Positions 6,582-15,425 of a DNA stretch of 20,215 bases are shown here, in pieces. The DNA lies in contig VHZZ01000001.1 in assembly GCA_009801015.1 (NCBI GenBank), forward strand, positions 510,725-530,939, read 5' to 3'. This DNA comes from Silene noctiflora. Lineage: Eukaryota; Streptophyta; Magnoliopsida; Caryophyllales; Caryophyllaceae. Under the pieces are notes generated by a model, which was not told the origin of the DNA, did no database searches, and saw only the letters and a program-made list of their open reading frames with translations. The stretch's first letter is position 1; each line of letters opens with the position of its first letter. A program made the translations under genes and the position numbers.

Positions 6582-9096
6582 AAATTGCGGGAGCCATTGG
6601 GGAAATGTTGTGTTGTTGTAAATATAGGTTCAGTTTGCCGTTTCTATTATCACTTGGTGTGTTTTGTGCTGATGATTGTTGATGAAGCCCTTGTGAGCAT
6701 ATCTCGTTTCTTGATATAACTGGGAACGTTGTTTTCCTCTTACTATTGATGTTTAATTATTAATCTTGTCGCCTCTTTAGTCATAATAAGTTTGCTTGGA
6801 TTTTCAGGGGCGCGCTATGTACCATATACAAAAGGCGTTTCACACTGTTGCCTCCAAGTCGGAAAAGATTGGGCATGGTATTTTTCTGAAATCCCAATTT
6901 TTTTTTAGCATATGTCGTTCAATGGTTATATTTATTTTTGCGACATTTTTGGTGGTTGCTGCCATTTAATGCTTTAAGCTGTACTAGCCGTGTGAAACTA
7001 TTGGAAGAAGGAGATTTTTGTTTATAAACACCGCTCCAGAGTCTCTATCTGATACTAACATGATTTCATTGTAGAGAATTGTCAATGTGAGGTGGTAACA
7101 CGATGAAATAGTGAAGAGATACATAAGTGTAAAACAAAGTAAGACAAGTGTACATGTCTTCCTTCAACCTCACAATCTTATTACTTCCCTACTCTTCAGT
7201 TACCCTCATTGGCGCAAATGTACTATCTTTTTGTTTCGGTTATCTTGACGAGACTTTTAGCTTAAGTTTTCTAATTAAGTGATACTATTGATGGTCACTT
7301 TCTTGGCATAAGACAGTTTCTTGCCAGAATACGAANTTTTTGTAAAAAATAAAAANAAAAATAAAAGNAAATAGCAAATAAGGTCGTCTTGANAATACTT
7401 ACCAAATTCGGGTCTACGTANGATCGCTAATTCGGAACCTGGGATGAAAAGGAGACACGNCAGCGTGTTTCAAGGTGACTCGTGTTTTATAGTATTGNTA
7501 TATTCATGTAGTAGATATCACTGAATTGATATCTGGCTCATTGGCAAGTGTCTATCTTGGGGATACAAAAGATGGTAGTATTGTTTTATTCAATACTGAC
7601 AAAGAGCATCATGCATTGCCATAAGGCAAGTTTGTCACTTAAAATATGGTTATGCGAAAATCGAACCTTAAACCTACAAGTCTCAAGGAGCCATTCCTAC
7701 CACTTGTCGGGAAGAACTTCGTGTGAATAATAACACAGCTAATATACTACTTTCAAAAGTACATTTGTAACAATATGCTTGCGAGTAACATTTGATCTTA
7801 TTATATCAGGTGTTTTGTTGAAATTTTCAATGTAAAAACAAGGAACCTTTTACAGGTATGGGGAATACAATATTGTACTAGATGAATTTGATCCATTTTT
7901 GCACTCTGACACTTGACTTTACTGAAGTTCCTATTTACCATGAATATGGGCAAGATTTGAGCATAAATAATTGAACGGGATAATGAATGGGACTGGAGTG
8001 TGTTTGACTGCTAAATAATCGATTTATTCATTATCATCTATGTTGATACCTTTAATTTTTTTTAAAGTGAAATTGCGTGATTGAGATTATATAGCATTAA
8101 TGGTTCTACACTCTTACGGTCTTACCATTATCAAAACCTGCGATCTCAGGGTTCTTCTCTGTCTCCAGCTTTATGAGACTATTCCTTTTATGTGACATCC
8201 TATATCTAATTTATTTGTTGCCATTTTCTCTTAATTCAGTTGATGTATACAGATCATATATTCTCCAACTGGTATCTGCTTGAAGGAATATGGAAAGTAA
8301 TTTGTCTTATTGTTTTTTCTTCTTGATTGCAACAGATGGTGAAGGTGATGATTCTGATGATGATACAGCAGTTGCTAAAGAAACGATAGATTTTAGAGAA
8401 CTAAAAAGAGTGGACCATATACTTGCATCCTTGCAGCGCAAGGTGAAATTTTTACAAATGACATGCATTTATAATTCTTTTTCACTAAAATATTTCAGTG
8501 TAAAATTACTAGCGGTTTAGCCGTGTCTCTTAAATATAAATGTCAGGATGCAGGAGTGTTCACTGTTCTAAAATGTGAAATTATCTATCTGCTGGTGCGT
8601 TCGAGGGGATATAGGATATTTTGCTATACACTTAATCAAGGGATGATTAATGGTTGTCCATGTGTGCCATTTAAGACTCAAGATCCATATAACGCTGAAA
8701 TTGTGCCGACTTTTGAGTTTTTTTTTTTTTGTTTTTTTTTTTATATTTTTTTTTTTATTGAGATGTTGGATTTTTTGCTCTACAAGACTTGAAATCCTAT
8801 TTTCTTGAGCTTTTCTCTACAAATGTCATCTATCGTAGATGGTAAAGTCATTAAGTGGTGGTGCGTATGACTATGTCAACGTAAAATTGCCTTGTGAGCT
8901 AAGCTTGTTATGCTTTAAATGTGTGCAGCTACCACCCGCCCCACAACCACCCCCGTTTCCAGAGGGATATACCCCACCTCAACCAGCAGAAGCAGAGCAG
9001 GGTGCAGAAACCCAGCCAGGCTCGGAACAACAGCAACCACCGCCTGTTGATCCTATTATCGATCAAGGGCCAGCTAAACGCATGAAATTCGATTGA
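4932..9096 (+). CDS. MED6: Mediator of RNA polymerase II transcription subunit 6 (five exons)
   Basis: MED6 is a head-module subunit of Mediator, the nuclear complex that links transcription factors to RNA polymerase II. Exons are 4932-5176, 6202-6376, 6808-6877, 8336-8442 and 8929-9096. All introns are GT..AG, and the joined frame gives 254 residues, close to the length I recall for plant MED6. After a Pro-rich start (1-25) comes the MED6 domain, including [18 protein letters not shown] (29-46) and [15 protein letters not shown] (48-62). Exon 2 has [13 protein letters not shown] and [17 protein letters not shown]. Exon 4 starts with an acidic GDDSDDD run and ends in [13 protein letters not shown]. 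Exon 5 is Pro/Gln-rich and ends in the basic, conserved-looking [15 protein letters not shown]. The second exon boundary splits a serine codon and the third junction a codon for Asp. Recognition is firm from sequence alone. Confidence 0.95.
5177..6201 (+). other. MED6 intron 1
   Basis: GTAAGATT donor and TTTTGCTGCAG acceptor. The intron holds transposon traces. At 5948-5990 the sequence ends in GTGACCGGGGGAG followed by TA, which read backwards is a Stowaway-type terminus (CTCCCCCGGTCAC). A possible left end of such an element occurs at about 5626 (TACTTTCTCCGTTCC), but I could not pair the two. GCTCCGTAT occurs at about 5495. Confidence 0.6.
6543..6580 (+). repeat. (AC)19 microsatellite in MED6 intron 2
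   Basis: Nineteen uninterrupted AC units lie inside the intron between exons 2 and 3 (6377-6807). The tract is pure, so it is likely length-variable between individuals. It is over 200 bases from the acceptor site, so a direct effect on splicing is not obvious. Confidence 0.97.
6878..8335 (+). other. MED6 intron 3, with N bases and a SINE-like insertion
   Basis: This is the longest MED6 intron (1458 bp), with a GTATTTTT donor and TTGCAACAG acceptor. Seven N bases fall between 7336 and 7498, so this part is poorly resolved in the assembly. A tRNA-derived SINE-like sequence lies downstream at about 7657-7708 on the minus strand. The open frame at 7548-7730 overlaps that SINE and has no recognisable protein content. 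Confidence 0.7.
7657..7708 (-). mobile_element. tRNA-derived SINE-like head in MED6 intron 3
   Basis: On the minus strand GACAAGTGGTAGG (7696-7708) resembles a pol III A box. GGTTCGATTTT (7657-7667) is a near-consensus B box about 28 bases downstream. The same AAGTGGTA..GGTTCGATT pattern occurs in the complete SINE at 16211-16324. No acceptor stem, tail or target duplication could be defined, so the element is probably old. It is antisense to MED6. Confidence 0.5.
8719..8757 (+). repeat. Poly-T tract in MED6 intron 4
   Basis: A run made almost wholly of T, with a G and a TATA interruption, lies in the intron between exons 4 and 5 (8443-8928). The tract ends about 170 bases before the TGTGTGCAG acceptor, so it is not the polypyrimidine tract itself. 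Confidence 0.8.
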
Positions 9097-9785
9097 TTCA
9101 AGTTAATTCAGTTGTAATACCAAATTATTGAACTTTTGTACAATTTTGTTTCTGTAACCCGGTGATTTGTTAGATCAATTATAATTATTGTGAAGTGTTT
9201 GTCAATCTGCTGGTTCAGTTGTCTCTGTCTTGCCCGTCGTGAATGGGAGCTGGTAAGGCAACAAGGTGCACTACCATGCATAAACTTTTTTTCGTAAAAT
9301 TATTTTATTATCGAGTATCTCTATAGTCCACTGGTAAAGAACCAGATCTCGACTATCCAGTATCCACCTGGTTCTTAGGTTTTAGGGTCACAAATATGCC
9401 TCCATGAGACAACGTCAATGTAACAGCGTTGTATGAGGCTGCTTTGAACAAAAAAAAAGAAACCTTCGGACCAATAGTACTCCGTATCTGAAGGCAGTTC
9501 AATACAAAAGAACCGCATACACAATTCATCACTTAACATCAGATTTCGCAAGCTCCAATTGATAATCAGTCAATTGATTCATCAGAAAATCCAGTTAAAC
9601 CATCCAAAAGTAACCGACCACAAAGGTAAAAATTCAACACATCATTACAGAAAACAAGAAACACTGATTCAACCACAATCATAGAACATAAGATTAAAAG
9701 CACCACCAGGTTACCATGGCCTCCGAAATAAAAACTTAAGATCCGATAATAATTCACTAAGCAATTATAAAAAGACGCCTTGCCC
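9097..9785. other. Convergent 3' regions of MED6 and calmodulin
   Basis: The stop codons of the two convergent genes are 689 bases apart. The MED6 3' untranslated region starts at 9097 and runs through T-rich sequence. An AATTATAATTATTG string at about 9178-9191 could serve as a near-upstream polyadenylation signal. Calmodulin's 3' untranslated region runs leftward from 9785. An ACTCCGTATC motif sits at 9479-9488. Both transcripts may come close to each other or overlap, which cannot be decided from sequence. Confidence 0.5.
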
Positions 9786-12145
9786 TCACTTGGCCATCAT
9801 AACTTTAACAAACTCGTCATAGTTGATTTGACCATCACCATCGACATCTGCCTCCCTGATCATCTCATCAACTTCTTCATCAGTGAGCTTCTCACCCAAG
9901 TTGGTCATCACATGACGCAACTCGGCTGCTGAGATGAAACCATTCTGGTCCTTGTCAAACACACGGAAAGCCTCCTTGAGTTCCTCCTCAGAGTCTGTGT
10001 CTTTCATCTTTCGGGCCATCAGGTTGAGGAACTCAGGGAAGTCAATGGTGCCGTTGCCATCAGCATCAACCTCATTTATCATGTCCTGAAGCTCTGCTTC
10101 AGTTGGATTTTGACCGAGAGACCTCATCACAGTTCCGAGCTCCTTGGTTGTGATACAACCTGCCATACGAAAGAAAGATAGGATTAACCAACAGATAGGG
10201 CATCCAAGCTATTTAACCCCAGCACTTGGACACTTCACACAAGATTAAATTAACCATGTCAACTACTTGGACAGACACCCACGTCGAAATGTTGTAATGA
10301 AGTATACTCGACATAACCTGTAAGATAATGGGTAATTCAATGGTGAAATATTATCAACACCATTAAAGAAAGCAGCATAAGGTCCCGCCATCAAAATGAT
10401 TTAATGGCGGGTAACTTGGTTAAGTAAATGTACTATACGTGGCCAGAGAAAAATAACACCCTAAATTCCTATGAGTGACTACAAGCATGGATAGATACTT
10501 GATATATTTCCTTTAAAAGAGCAACGAACAGATGTTAAATTTTAAACCCGAAAAAACTGTGGGAATAAAATTGAAACCACATACGACAAAATAGAAAGAA
10601 GATATCAAAAGTGATGAGATCGAACAAAGTTACTTGACATCTCTTGCCCTGTAATTGGGGTCTGGTTTCCTAATTTATGCGATTAACTCCAACACAACCA
10701 TCAAATGGTATATTAAGCGATTTAACAGATGTGTGCTTAAACGTACATCGAAAACAAAAATCTGACAACAGCAAAACTCTCATTGATAAACCAAGTTAAT
10801 AACAAAACCCCAATAGCAAAATAAGAATACAAAGGACAACCTTAAGGAACAAGTATTAAAACGAGGAAAGACAAGCGGATTCTAGCAGAGACCCGAAACT
10901 TAAAATGCAATCAAAACATTGATAGAGTAAATAGAAAATGACATATAACAAGATCCGACAAGAGAACGACCTAACAAACATCAATCATGAAACATTACTA
11001 ACAGCATGTCAAATAATATCCAAGATCAATTAAAATTCACAAGACGACTTCCGAAACAAAATCATTACCAACAATAACAATAACCCCAATGTCTCAAAAG
11101 CTCCATCTATGACGACACCAAATGTTAAACAGAAATCACTACATATGGCCAAAGTAAAACAACACCACTCAAACCGCTCCCAAATCACCTAAACACTCAA
11201 ACAATTCGCAACCTTAAAACTACCCAATCCCAATTACTTCCAACCCTAAACATCACCTTGTCGACAAAAGCTATACATCAAAATGGCCGATTCGACAACA
11301 TCAATAATCAATCCCAAAATAGAACTCCCCAATCCATGCCTTATCAAATGAAACCATCACCTCGTCCACAAAAGCTATACATCAAAATGGCCAATTTAAC
11401 AATATCAAAAATCGATCCCAAAATAGAACTCCGCAATCAAACTCCATATCAAATGAAAACATTTCCTTGCCCGACGAAAGGTATACATCAAAATGGCCAG
11501 TTTAACAACATCAATAATCAATCACAACAGTACAGCTCCGCAATCCATCACTTTGTCAAATGAAAATCATCACCTCATCTCCAAAAACCGAATCAAAATG
11601 CCAAATTCGACAATATCGATAATAAATAATAAAAACAAAACTCCGCAATCAAACACCTCCTCAATCAAAACCACATCCAACAATCATTCCCTCGCGCAAA
11701 CCCTAAAATTACCCCCAAATCTATCAAATCATCCAAAAACAACAACAATATCATCTTACTTCCTCAATAATCTCGGAAAAAAAACATCAATCAACAATCA
11801 ATCAAACGCAACATTCAAAATTACAATATAAATCACCTAAAAACCCTAATTTTACAATCAAATCATCCAATAACAACAACAGCAGCTCATTTCCGCAAAT
11901 CAACAACAATTAAAAACCCTAAATTTTCAAAAACTTCACAAACTACGCATAAAAAGTCAACAAATCATCAAAATTACATCAGATCTCCAACATTCATCAA
12001 AATAACAACAAAATCATCAAAAAAAAACAAAATAACAAAAAACAAAAGGGTAGATCGGTAAAAACAAACCATCGCCATCCTTATCGAATAAGCTGAAAGC
12101 TTCCTTAAACTCAGAGATCTGATCGTCAGTCAATTGTTCCGCCAT
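9786..12145 (-). CDS. CAM: Calmodulin (two exons)
   Basis: Calmodulin is the cytosolic and nuclear calcium sensor that binds four Ca2+ ions and then controls target kinases, channels and transcription factors. Exon 1 is 12145-12070 (76 nt) and exon 2 is 10159-9786 (374 nt). Joined they give exactly 149 residues, the family length. The intron interrupts the glycine codon after residue 25, the usual plant calmodulin position. The four EF-hand loops are DKDGDGCITTKE (21-32, with plant-type Cys), [12 protein letters not shown] (57-68), [12 protein letters not shown] (94-105) and [12 protein letters not shown] (130-141), each with its acidic first and last residues. The chain ends FVKVMMAK. There is no C-terminal extension or prenylation site, so it is a conventional calmodulin and not a CaM-like protein. 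The start context ACAAAAATGGCG is strong. A methionine before exon 2 in the raw frame is intronic. Confidence 0.97.
10160..12069 (-). other. Calmodulin intron 1 (1910 bp)
   Basis: In the sense direction the donor is G|GTTTGTTTTT and the acceptor TATGGCAG|GT. A long first intron at this codon is typical of plant calmodulin genes and can carry expression-enhancing signals. The donor-proximal part (about 11250-12060) is strongly biased to A and C on the plus strand, that is T and G in the transcript, and contains a four-copy minisatellite. Apart from that I see no inserted transposon with clear ends. Confidence 0.95.
11251..11672. repeat. About 105-bp minisatellite, four copies, in the calmodulin intron
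   Basis: Units begin at 11251, 11355, 11460 and 11568, each with a CATCACCT-like start. Units 1-3 then share TATACATCAAAATGGCC (AATCAAAATGCC in unit 4), followed by an ACAATATC-like block, a CCCAAAATAGAACTCCGC-like block (weaker in later units) and ATCAAATGAAAA. Periods are 104, 105 and 108 bases. The fourth unit is the most diverged. Because the period is close to a multiple of three, the plus strand stays open through several units, which creates spurious reading frames. Confidence 0.8.
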
Positions 12146-12279
12146 TTTTGTGTAAAATTAATTCCGATTTTACCCTTCTTGTTGATTTTTCTTTTTTTTT
12201 TTTTTTTTTGCTTTTTTTTTCTCTCACTAGAAATGAATTTTGTTATGAGAGTTTCTCGCTTTTGAATGGTGTATTTATG
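12146..12279 (-). promoter_or_regulatory. Calmodulin 5' leader and possible TATA-like box
   Basis: In the sense direction CATAAATA (12279-12272) could act as a weak TATA element. It is followed about 30 bases later by a CT-rich segment (GAAACTCTC), where transcription might begin near 12245. The leader would then contain long A runs (12191-12209 and 12211-12219 on the plus strand as T) and a GAGAGA stretch. The TATA call is tentative; the leader position is better supported. Confidence 0.35.
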
Positions 12280-12411
12280 TATGGATAATTATTGAATGAG
12301 TTGTATTTTTAATAATAATTATGATATTTATTTTATTAATAATATTATAAATAAATAAATAAATAATAGTTGGTGTTTTATAATTATTTTTAAGCACTAA
12401 TTCTTATTTCA
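12280..12411. other. AT-rich calmodulin upstream sequence
   Basis: An almost pure A/T stretch separates the calmodulin leader from a foldback MITE. It includes a (TAAA)4-like run at about 12349-12366. No transcription-factor site can be named with confidence. Confidence 0.5.
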
Positions 12412-12565
12412 GACGACAACTATCCGTGCCTCTCACACACATGCAGGTGGGGAGGCAAGTGGATGGAAAATGGATATACCCACTTGCCTCCCACTTGCAT
12501 GTGTGTGAGAGGGCCACTATCCGTCTTAAGGTTAAGACGGATAGTGGCCGTCTTAAGCAAGACGG
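12412..12565. mobile_element. Foldback MITE upstream of calmodulin
   Basis: Two hairpins lie side by side. Arms 12431-12462 and 12479-12510 (TCTCACACACATGCA.. and ..TGCATGTGTGTGAGA) pair over about 31 bases with a 16-base loop. GGCCACTATCCGTCTTA (12512-12528) pairs with TAAGACGGATAGTGGCC (12533-12549) through a 4-base loop. CGTCTTAAGCAAGACGG follows. The same GAGAGGG(C/T)CACTATCCGTCTT..GACGGATAGTG layout recurs at 15307-15420, so this is a dispersed family. Exact borders are not certain. It lies about 270-420 bases upstream of the calmodulin start codon. Confidence 0.65.
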
Positions 12566-12740
12566 ACTGATTTTTAAGATATATTCTTCTCGATTTTGAT
12601 TGGTCGAAAGCGAGTTGGCGATTACTTGGCAACATCTCACCTTCAAATATCCTGGTCAACGATTATGTATTAGTCATTCGACTCATTCATTTATATTGTC
12701 TTACTTTTATTTTTATTTTTTTCATAACGGTTGGTCTTGC

Positions 12741-12851
12741 TTGTGACGGTCACAAATAATGACGGTACAAATGTTATCACTTTAAGATAAAATGTAACCA
12801 CTAATTTTCGCATTTTCTCACTAAAATGGTCACATTTTGGGTCCGTCACAA
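12741..12851. mobile_element. Small TIR element ending in TTGTGACGG
   Basis: TTGTGACGG (12741-12749) and CCGTCACAA (12843-12851) form 9-bp inverted repeats around a non-coding core with internal GTCAC and GGTCAC motifs. Related termini occur at about 2929 and at 15259-15283. No target duplication was visible. Confidence 0.5.
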
Positions 12852-13009
12852 ATGAGAAATGTCATTTCATCATATATAAATCGTTTTTTACTTTTATTCA
12901 GTGTATCTCGTCAAAATGTGTACTTGGCTGACATACCAATACGATAACACTAGTCATTATCTGTGCATTTCGTACTCACTCATTCGTTATAGGACTGTTT
13001 TAATTAACA
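12852..13009. other. Spacer between MITE and Helitron
   Basis: AT-rich sequence with nothing recognisable. Confidence 0.4.
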
Positions 13010-13602
13010 TCTTTATATTATAAAAGCCAAAAACATTTCTTAGCTTCCTATTGATCCAGGACTTTTAGAAAAGGAAATGAATTTTTTGTTTTTTCAAAAC
13101 ATGGCGGACCTCTCACATTTAGGGTATTTATATGGGTGATAAAATTGCTTCGATATAGTATCTTGAAATGGATATTATATATAAAATTAATCTATGGTAT
13201 TAAATGATCAAATTGACTTTTTTTGGTACATATTAAATTTATTAAAAAAAAATTACAAAGTATAGATAAAAGCAAATTCTCATTTACGTTGGGTATGTTT
13301 AAATGGATATTGTACTTAATAAATTACTTTGAAATATTAAATGATCAAATTAATTATTGTTGGTACGAGTTACCTTAAACAAAAAAATATATAGCAAATT
13401 TAAATCACGTATACTTTCAAAGTTCAAACTGATAAGATCAGATTTTATAAGTTTTTAAATGAGTTTAACCTAGTTAGTTCATAAGATATAAATTACATAT
13501 GCTTTCAAATTGATAAGAACATAACAAAATCTATATATATATATATTTTATTTTATTTTTAGATAGTATACCCGTGCATTTTTTGCACGGGTATAAAACT
13601 AG
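13010..13602 (+). mobile_element. Non-autonomous Helitron
   Basis: The element begins TCTTTATATTATAAAAGCC after an A. It ends with the hairpin ACCCGTGCA..TGCACGGGT (13570-13592) followed eight bases later by CTAG (13599-13602) and then T. Start TC, a hairpin just before a CTAG end, and insertion between A and T without target duplication are the hallmarks of plant Helitrons. The 593-bp body is AT-rich and has no Rep/helicase coding sequence, so it would depend on an autonomous partner. Its ends match those of the neighbour at 14311-15033. Confidence 0.85.
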
Positions 13603-14310
13603 TAAGCTTTTATACTACTTACTTTTTAAAATCATTATATTGAATATTTCAATAATGTGATTATTGGTATTTAACACTTTTTTGACTAATAGTTGAGAGT
13701 TTAATTTTTCAACTTAATTCTAAGATTTCAAAATGGTTAAAGAGTTTTTCAAAGTATGGGCAAGATTTCCAAAATGAATTAGAAGTAGTCTATTATAAAT
13801 ATTCCTTAAGAGTTTGATCCACTCCCAAAAAAAAAAAAAAAAAGATTACTCATTATATAAAGTCGAGAAAATATCATCCTAAAATTAATCGGTAATAAAT
13901 AAAGTAATTATTTGTATAAGGTGGTGAACTTTCTACTCATTTTGTTATATAAACACTCACACGTAAATCAAATGACAGAAGATCTAACACAAATTTAAGT
14001 AAAAATCTTTTATTTTATTTTATTTTATTTAAACACAAAAACTTCATAGAGACGGTTTCTTAATAGCGTTATTGAGACACCGTTTCTCTGAAGTATTTGC
14101 AGTAGGTCTCTCTGAAGGAGTGGATTTCTCACGAAACCTACTGTTATTTTATTTGGTACAGCATGCATTTCCGTGAAAAGTTTTTTTTTTTTTTTTTCGT
14201 GAAGTGTTGTATTATTCAATACGGTATTTTTTGGTAAGTTTTTGTAGGTCTTTGACCCTTTTCCGTGTATAAGTGGGTGCTTTACGTTTTATATAGGTAC
14301 AAAATCCGAA
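13603..14310. other. Intergenic stretch between two Helitrons
   Basis: No gene is visible. Poly-A (13827-13843), TTTTA repeats (about 14009-14030) and poly-T (14180-14196) are present. At 14048-14088 AGAGACGGTTTC and GACACCGTTTCTCT form an imperfect inverted pair, a possible MITE fragment. Confidence 0.4.
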
Positions 14311-14412
14311 TCCTCTTACTATAAAAGCTAAATCATTTAAAGGCTTTTGATTGGTTACCTAATTTTAGGATTTTTTTTTTCATTTTCTAGAGTGGGTCCG
14401 CCACAAACTTAC

Positions 14413-14420
14413 CTCACATT
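14413..14420 (+). repeat. Target-site duplication of the hAT MITE, left copy
   Basis: CTCACATT here and at 14908-14915 are identical 8-bp direct repeats immediately outside the element ends. Eight bases is the length made by hAT transposases. Confidence 0.95.
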
Positions 14421-14907
14421 TAGGGGTGGCCACAATCTGGTCCGGACCGAAAAAATGGACCGGTCCGGACCGTAATCTACCGGACCGGAACCGGAATTAA
14501 AAAATCCGGTCCGGTCTCCGGTCCACCATTTTCTTAGATTCCGGTTTCCGGTCCGGTCCGGTCCGGTCTGGGACCGGTTTTTTCCGGTCCGGATCGGATT
14601 GGACCGGAAAGACCGGATTTTATGTTTTTTTTTTTTATTTTTTTCCTCGAAAATATATTTTATTCCGGTCCAACAGGTCCGATCCGGTCCAATGGACCTT
14701 AATTTTTGGACCGGAATTTGAAAAAGTGGGCATATTATGTCAAATTCCGGTCCAACCAGTCCGGTTCGGTCTTGGACCGGAATTTTTTGGGTCCGGTCCC
14801 GGTCCGGAATATTTATAATCAGGTCCGGTCCCGGTCCATAATTTTTGCCGATTCCGGTCCCGGTCCAATCCAGTTCCGGTCCTGTTTTGGACCGGTGCCC
14901 ACCCCTA
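14421..14907. mobile_element. hAT-type MITE built of GGTCCGG repeats
   Basis: Ends are TAGGGGTGGCCAC and GTGCCCACCCCTA, an imperfect inverted repeat starting TAGGGGTGG, flanked by perfect 8-bp duplications. The 487-bp body is largely degenerate GGTCCGG and its complement CCGGACC, with a T-rich centre (about 14615-14665). Because the unit is nearly self-complementary, both strands stay open and give Gly/Pro/Thr/Arg-rich frames. These are not protein genes. The many CCGG sites contrast with the AT-rich surroundings. It sits inside the Helitron at 14311-15033, so it arrived later. Confidence 0.92.
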
Positions 14908-14915
14908 CTCACATT
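14908..14915 (+). repeat. Target-site duplication of the hAT MITE, right copy
   Basis: CTCACATT is identical to 14413-14420 and directly follows the terminal CCCCTA of the element. Confidence 0.95.
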
Positions 14916-15033
14916 TATTTAACATCATTTCATTCAATTATTTTTTATGATTATTACGTCTAATCTCACTAACATATTTCGTAAGTCGTCTAAAAATCAA
15001 CCCGTGTATTTTTTTGCACGGGATTAAAACTAG

Positions 15034-15245
15034 TACTGACTATAGATAACTATTAATCGAAACGGAGGAATTATGTACCGACCTGGTACCGTGCTCCAGG
15101 TGTATGTCGTAAAATCCACGGGTGTACGGTATACCAATATATTTGATTTCCATATTGGCGGGCGGCTGCCTCACTTAAAATTCTCACCTAAAATGTAGGA
15201 GCAGTTTAAATTGATTAATATCCATACATTCCATACTTCAATCTA
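15034..15245. other. Spacer after the Helitron
   Basis: No gene is visible. ACCTGG..CCAGGT at about 15081-15101 can form a short stem, and AACGGAGGAATTATG (about 15060-15074) resembles the right end of a decayed Stowaway element. Confidence 0.35.
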
Positions 15246-15425
15246 AACAAAGCGTTTTGTTTGTGACGGACATTATTCGTCACAAGTTAAGGACGGATAA
15301 TATTTCTCTCACAATAAGACAAGTGGAGAAAAATGAAACATTCAATAGTTAGTGTCACTTGCATATTGTGAGAGGGTCACTATCCGTCTTCAGCTTATGA
15401 CGGATAGTGTCCGTCTTTAATGAGA
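15246..15425. mobile_element. Foldback MITE, second member of the 12412 family
   Basis: Arms TCTCACAATAAGACAAGTG (15307-15325) and CACTTGCATATTGTGAGA (15356-15373) pair. A second hairpin, CACTATCCGTC..GACGGATAGTG, follows, and then CCGTCTTTAATGAGA. The order and motifs match 12431-12560 closely. At the left TTGTGACGGACATTATTCGTCACAA (about 15259-15283) makes a further stem and links to the TTGTGACGG elements. Outer borders are approximate. Confidence 0.6.

Larger units (their letters stand above)
14311..15033 (+). mobile_element. Non-autonomous Helitron interrupted by a hAT MITE
   Basis: The 5' end is TCCTCTTACTATAAAAGC after an A (14310). The 3' end has the hairpin CCCGTG..GCACGGG (15001-15022) and CTAG (15030-15033) followed by T. 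Ends agree with the element at 13010-13602. Removing the inserted hAT MITE and one copy of its target duplication leaves about 228 bp. The internal GTGGGTCCGCCACAAACTTACCTCACATT region resembles GGCGGACCTCTCACATT of the other Helitron, which supports one family. No coding sequence is present. Confidence 0.9.

Noticed and set aside
10160..10166. Calmodulin starting at the methionine just before exon 2
   Set aside because: That start would lack EF-hand 1. The CAG|GT acceptor and the 76-nt exon 1 at 12070-12145 restore a full 149-residue protein.
11258..11831. Two plus-strand open frames of about 100 residues opposite calmodulin
   Set aside because: They arise from the 105-bp minisatellite and A/C-biased intron sequence. 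Composition (Asn, Gln, Ile, Thr, Pro) follows base bias and they are antisense to a sure intron.
12404..12659. Two overlapping minus-strand frames
   Set aside because: They run through the hairpin arms of the foldback MITE and have no protein-like features.
14409..14912. 167-residue minus-strand and 85-residue plus-strand open frames
   Set aside because: They are translations of the GGTCCGG repeat body of the hAT MITE. The residues follow the repeat and both strands are open for the same reason.
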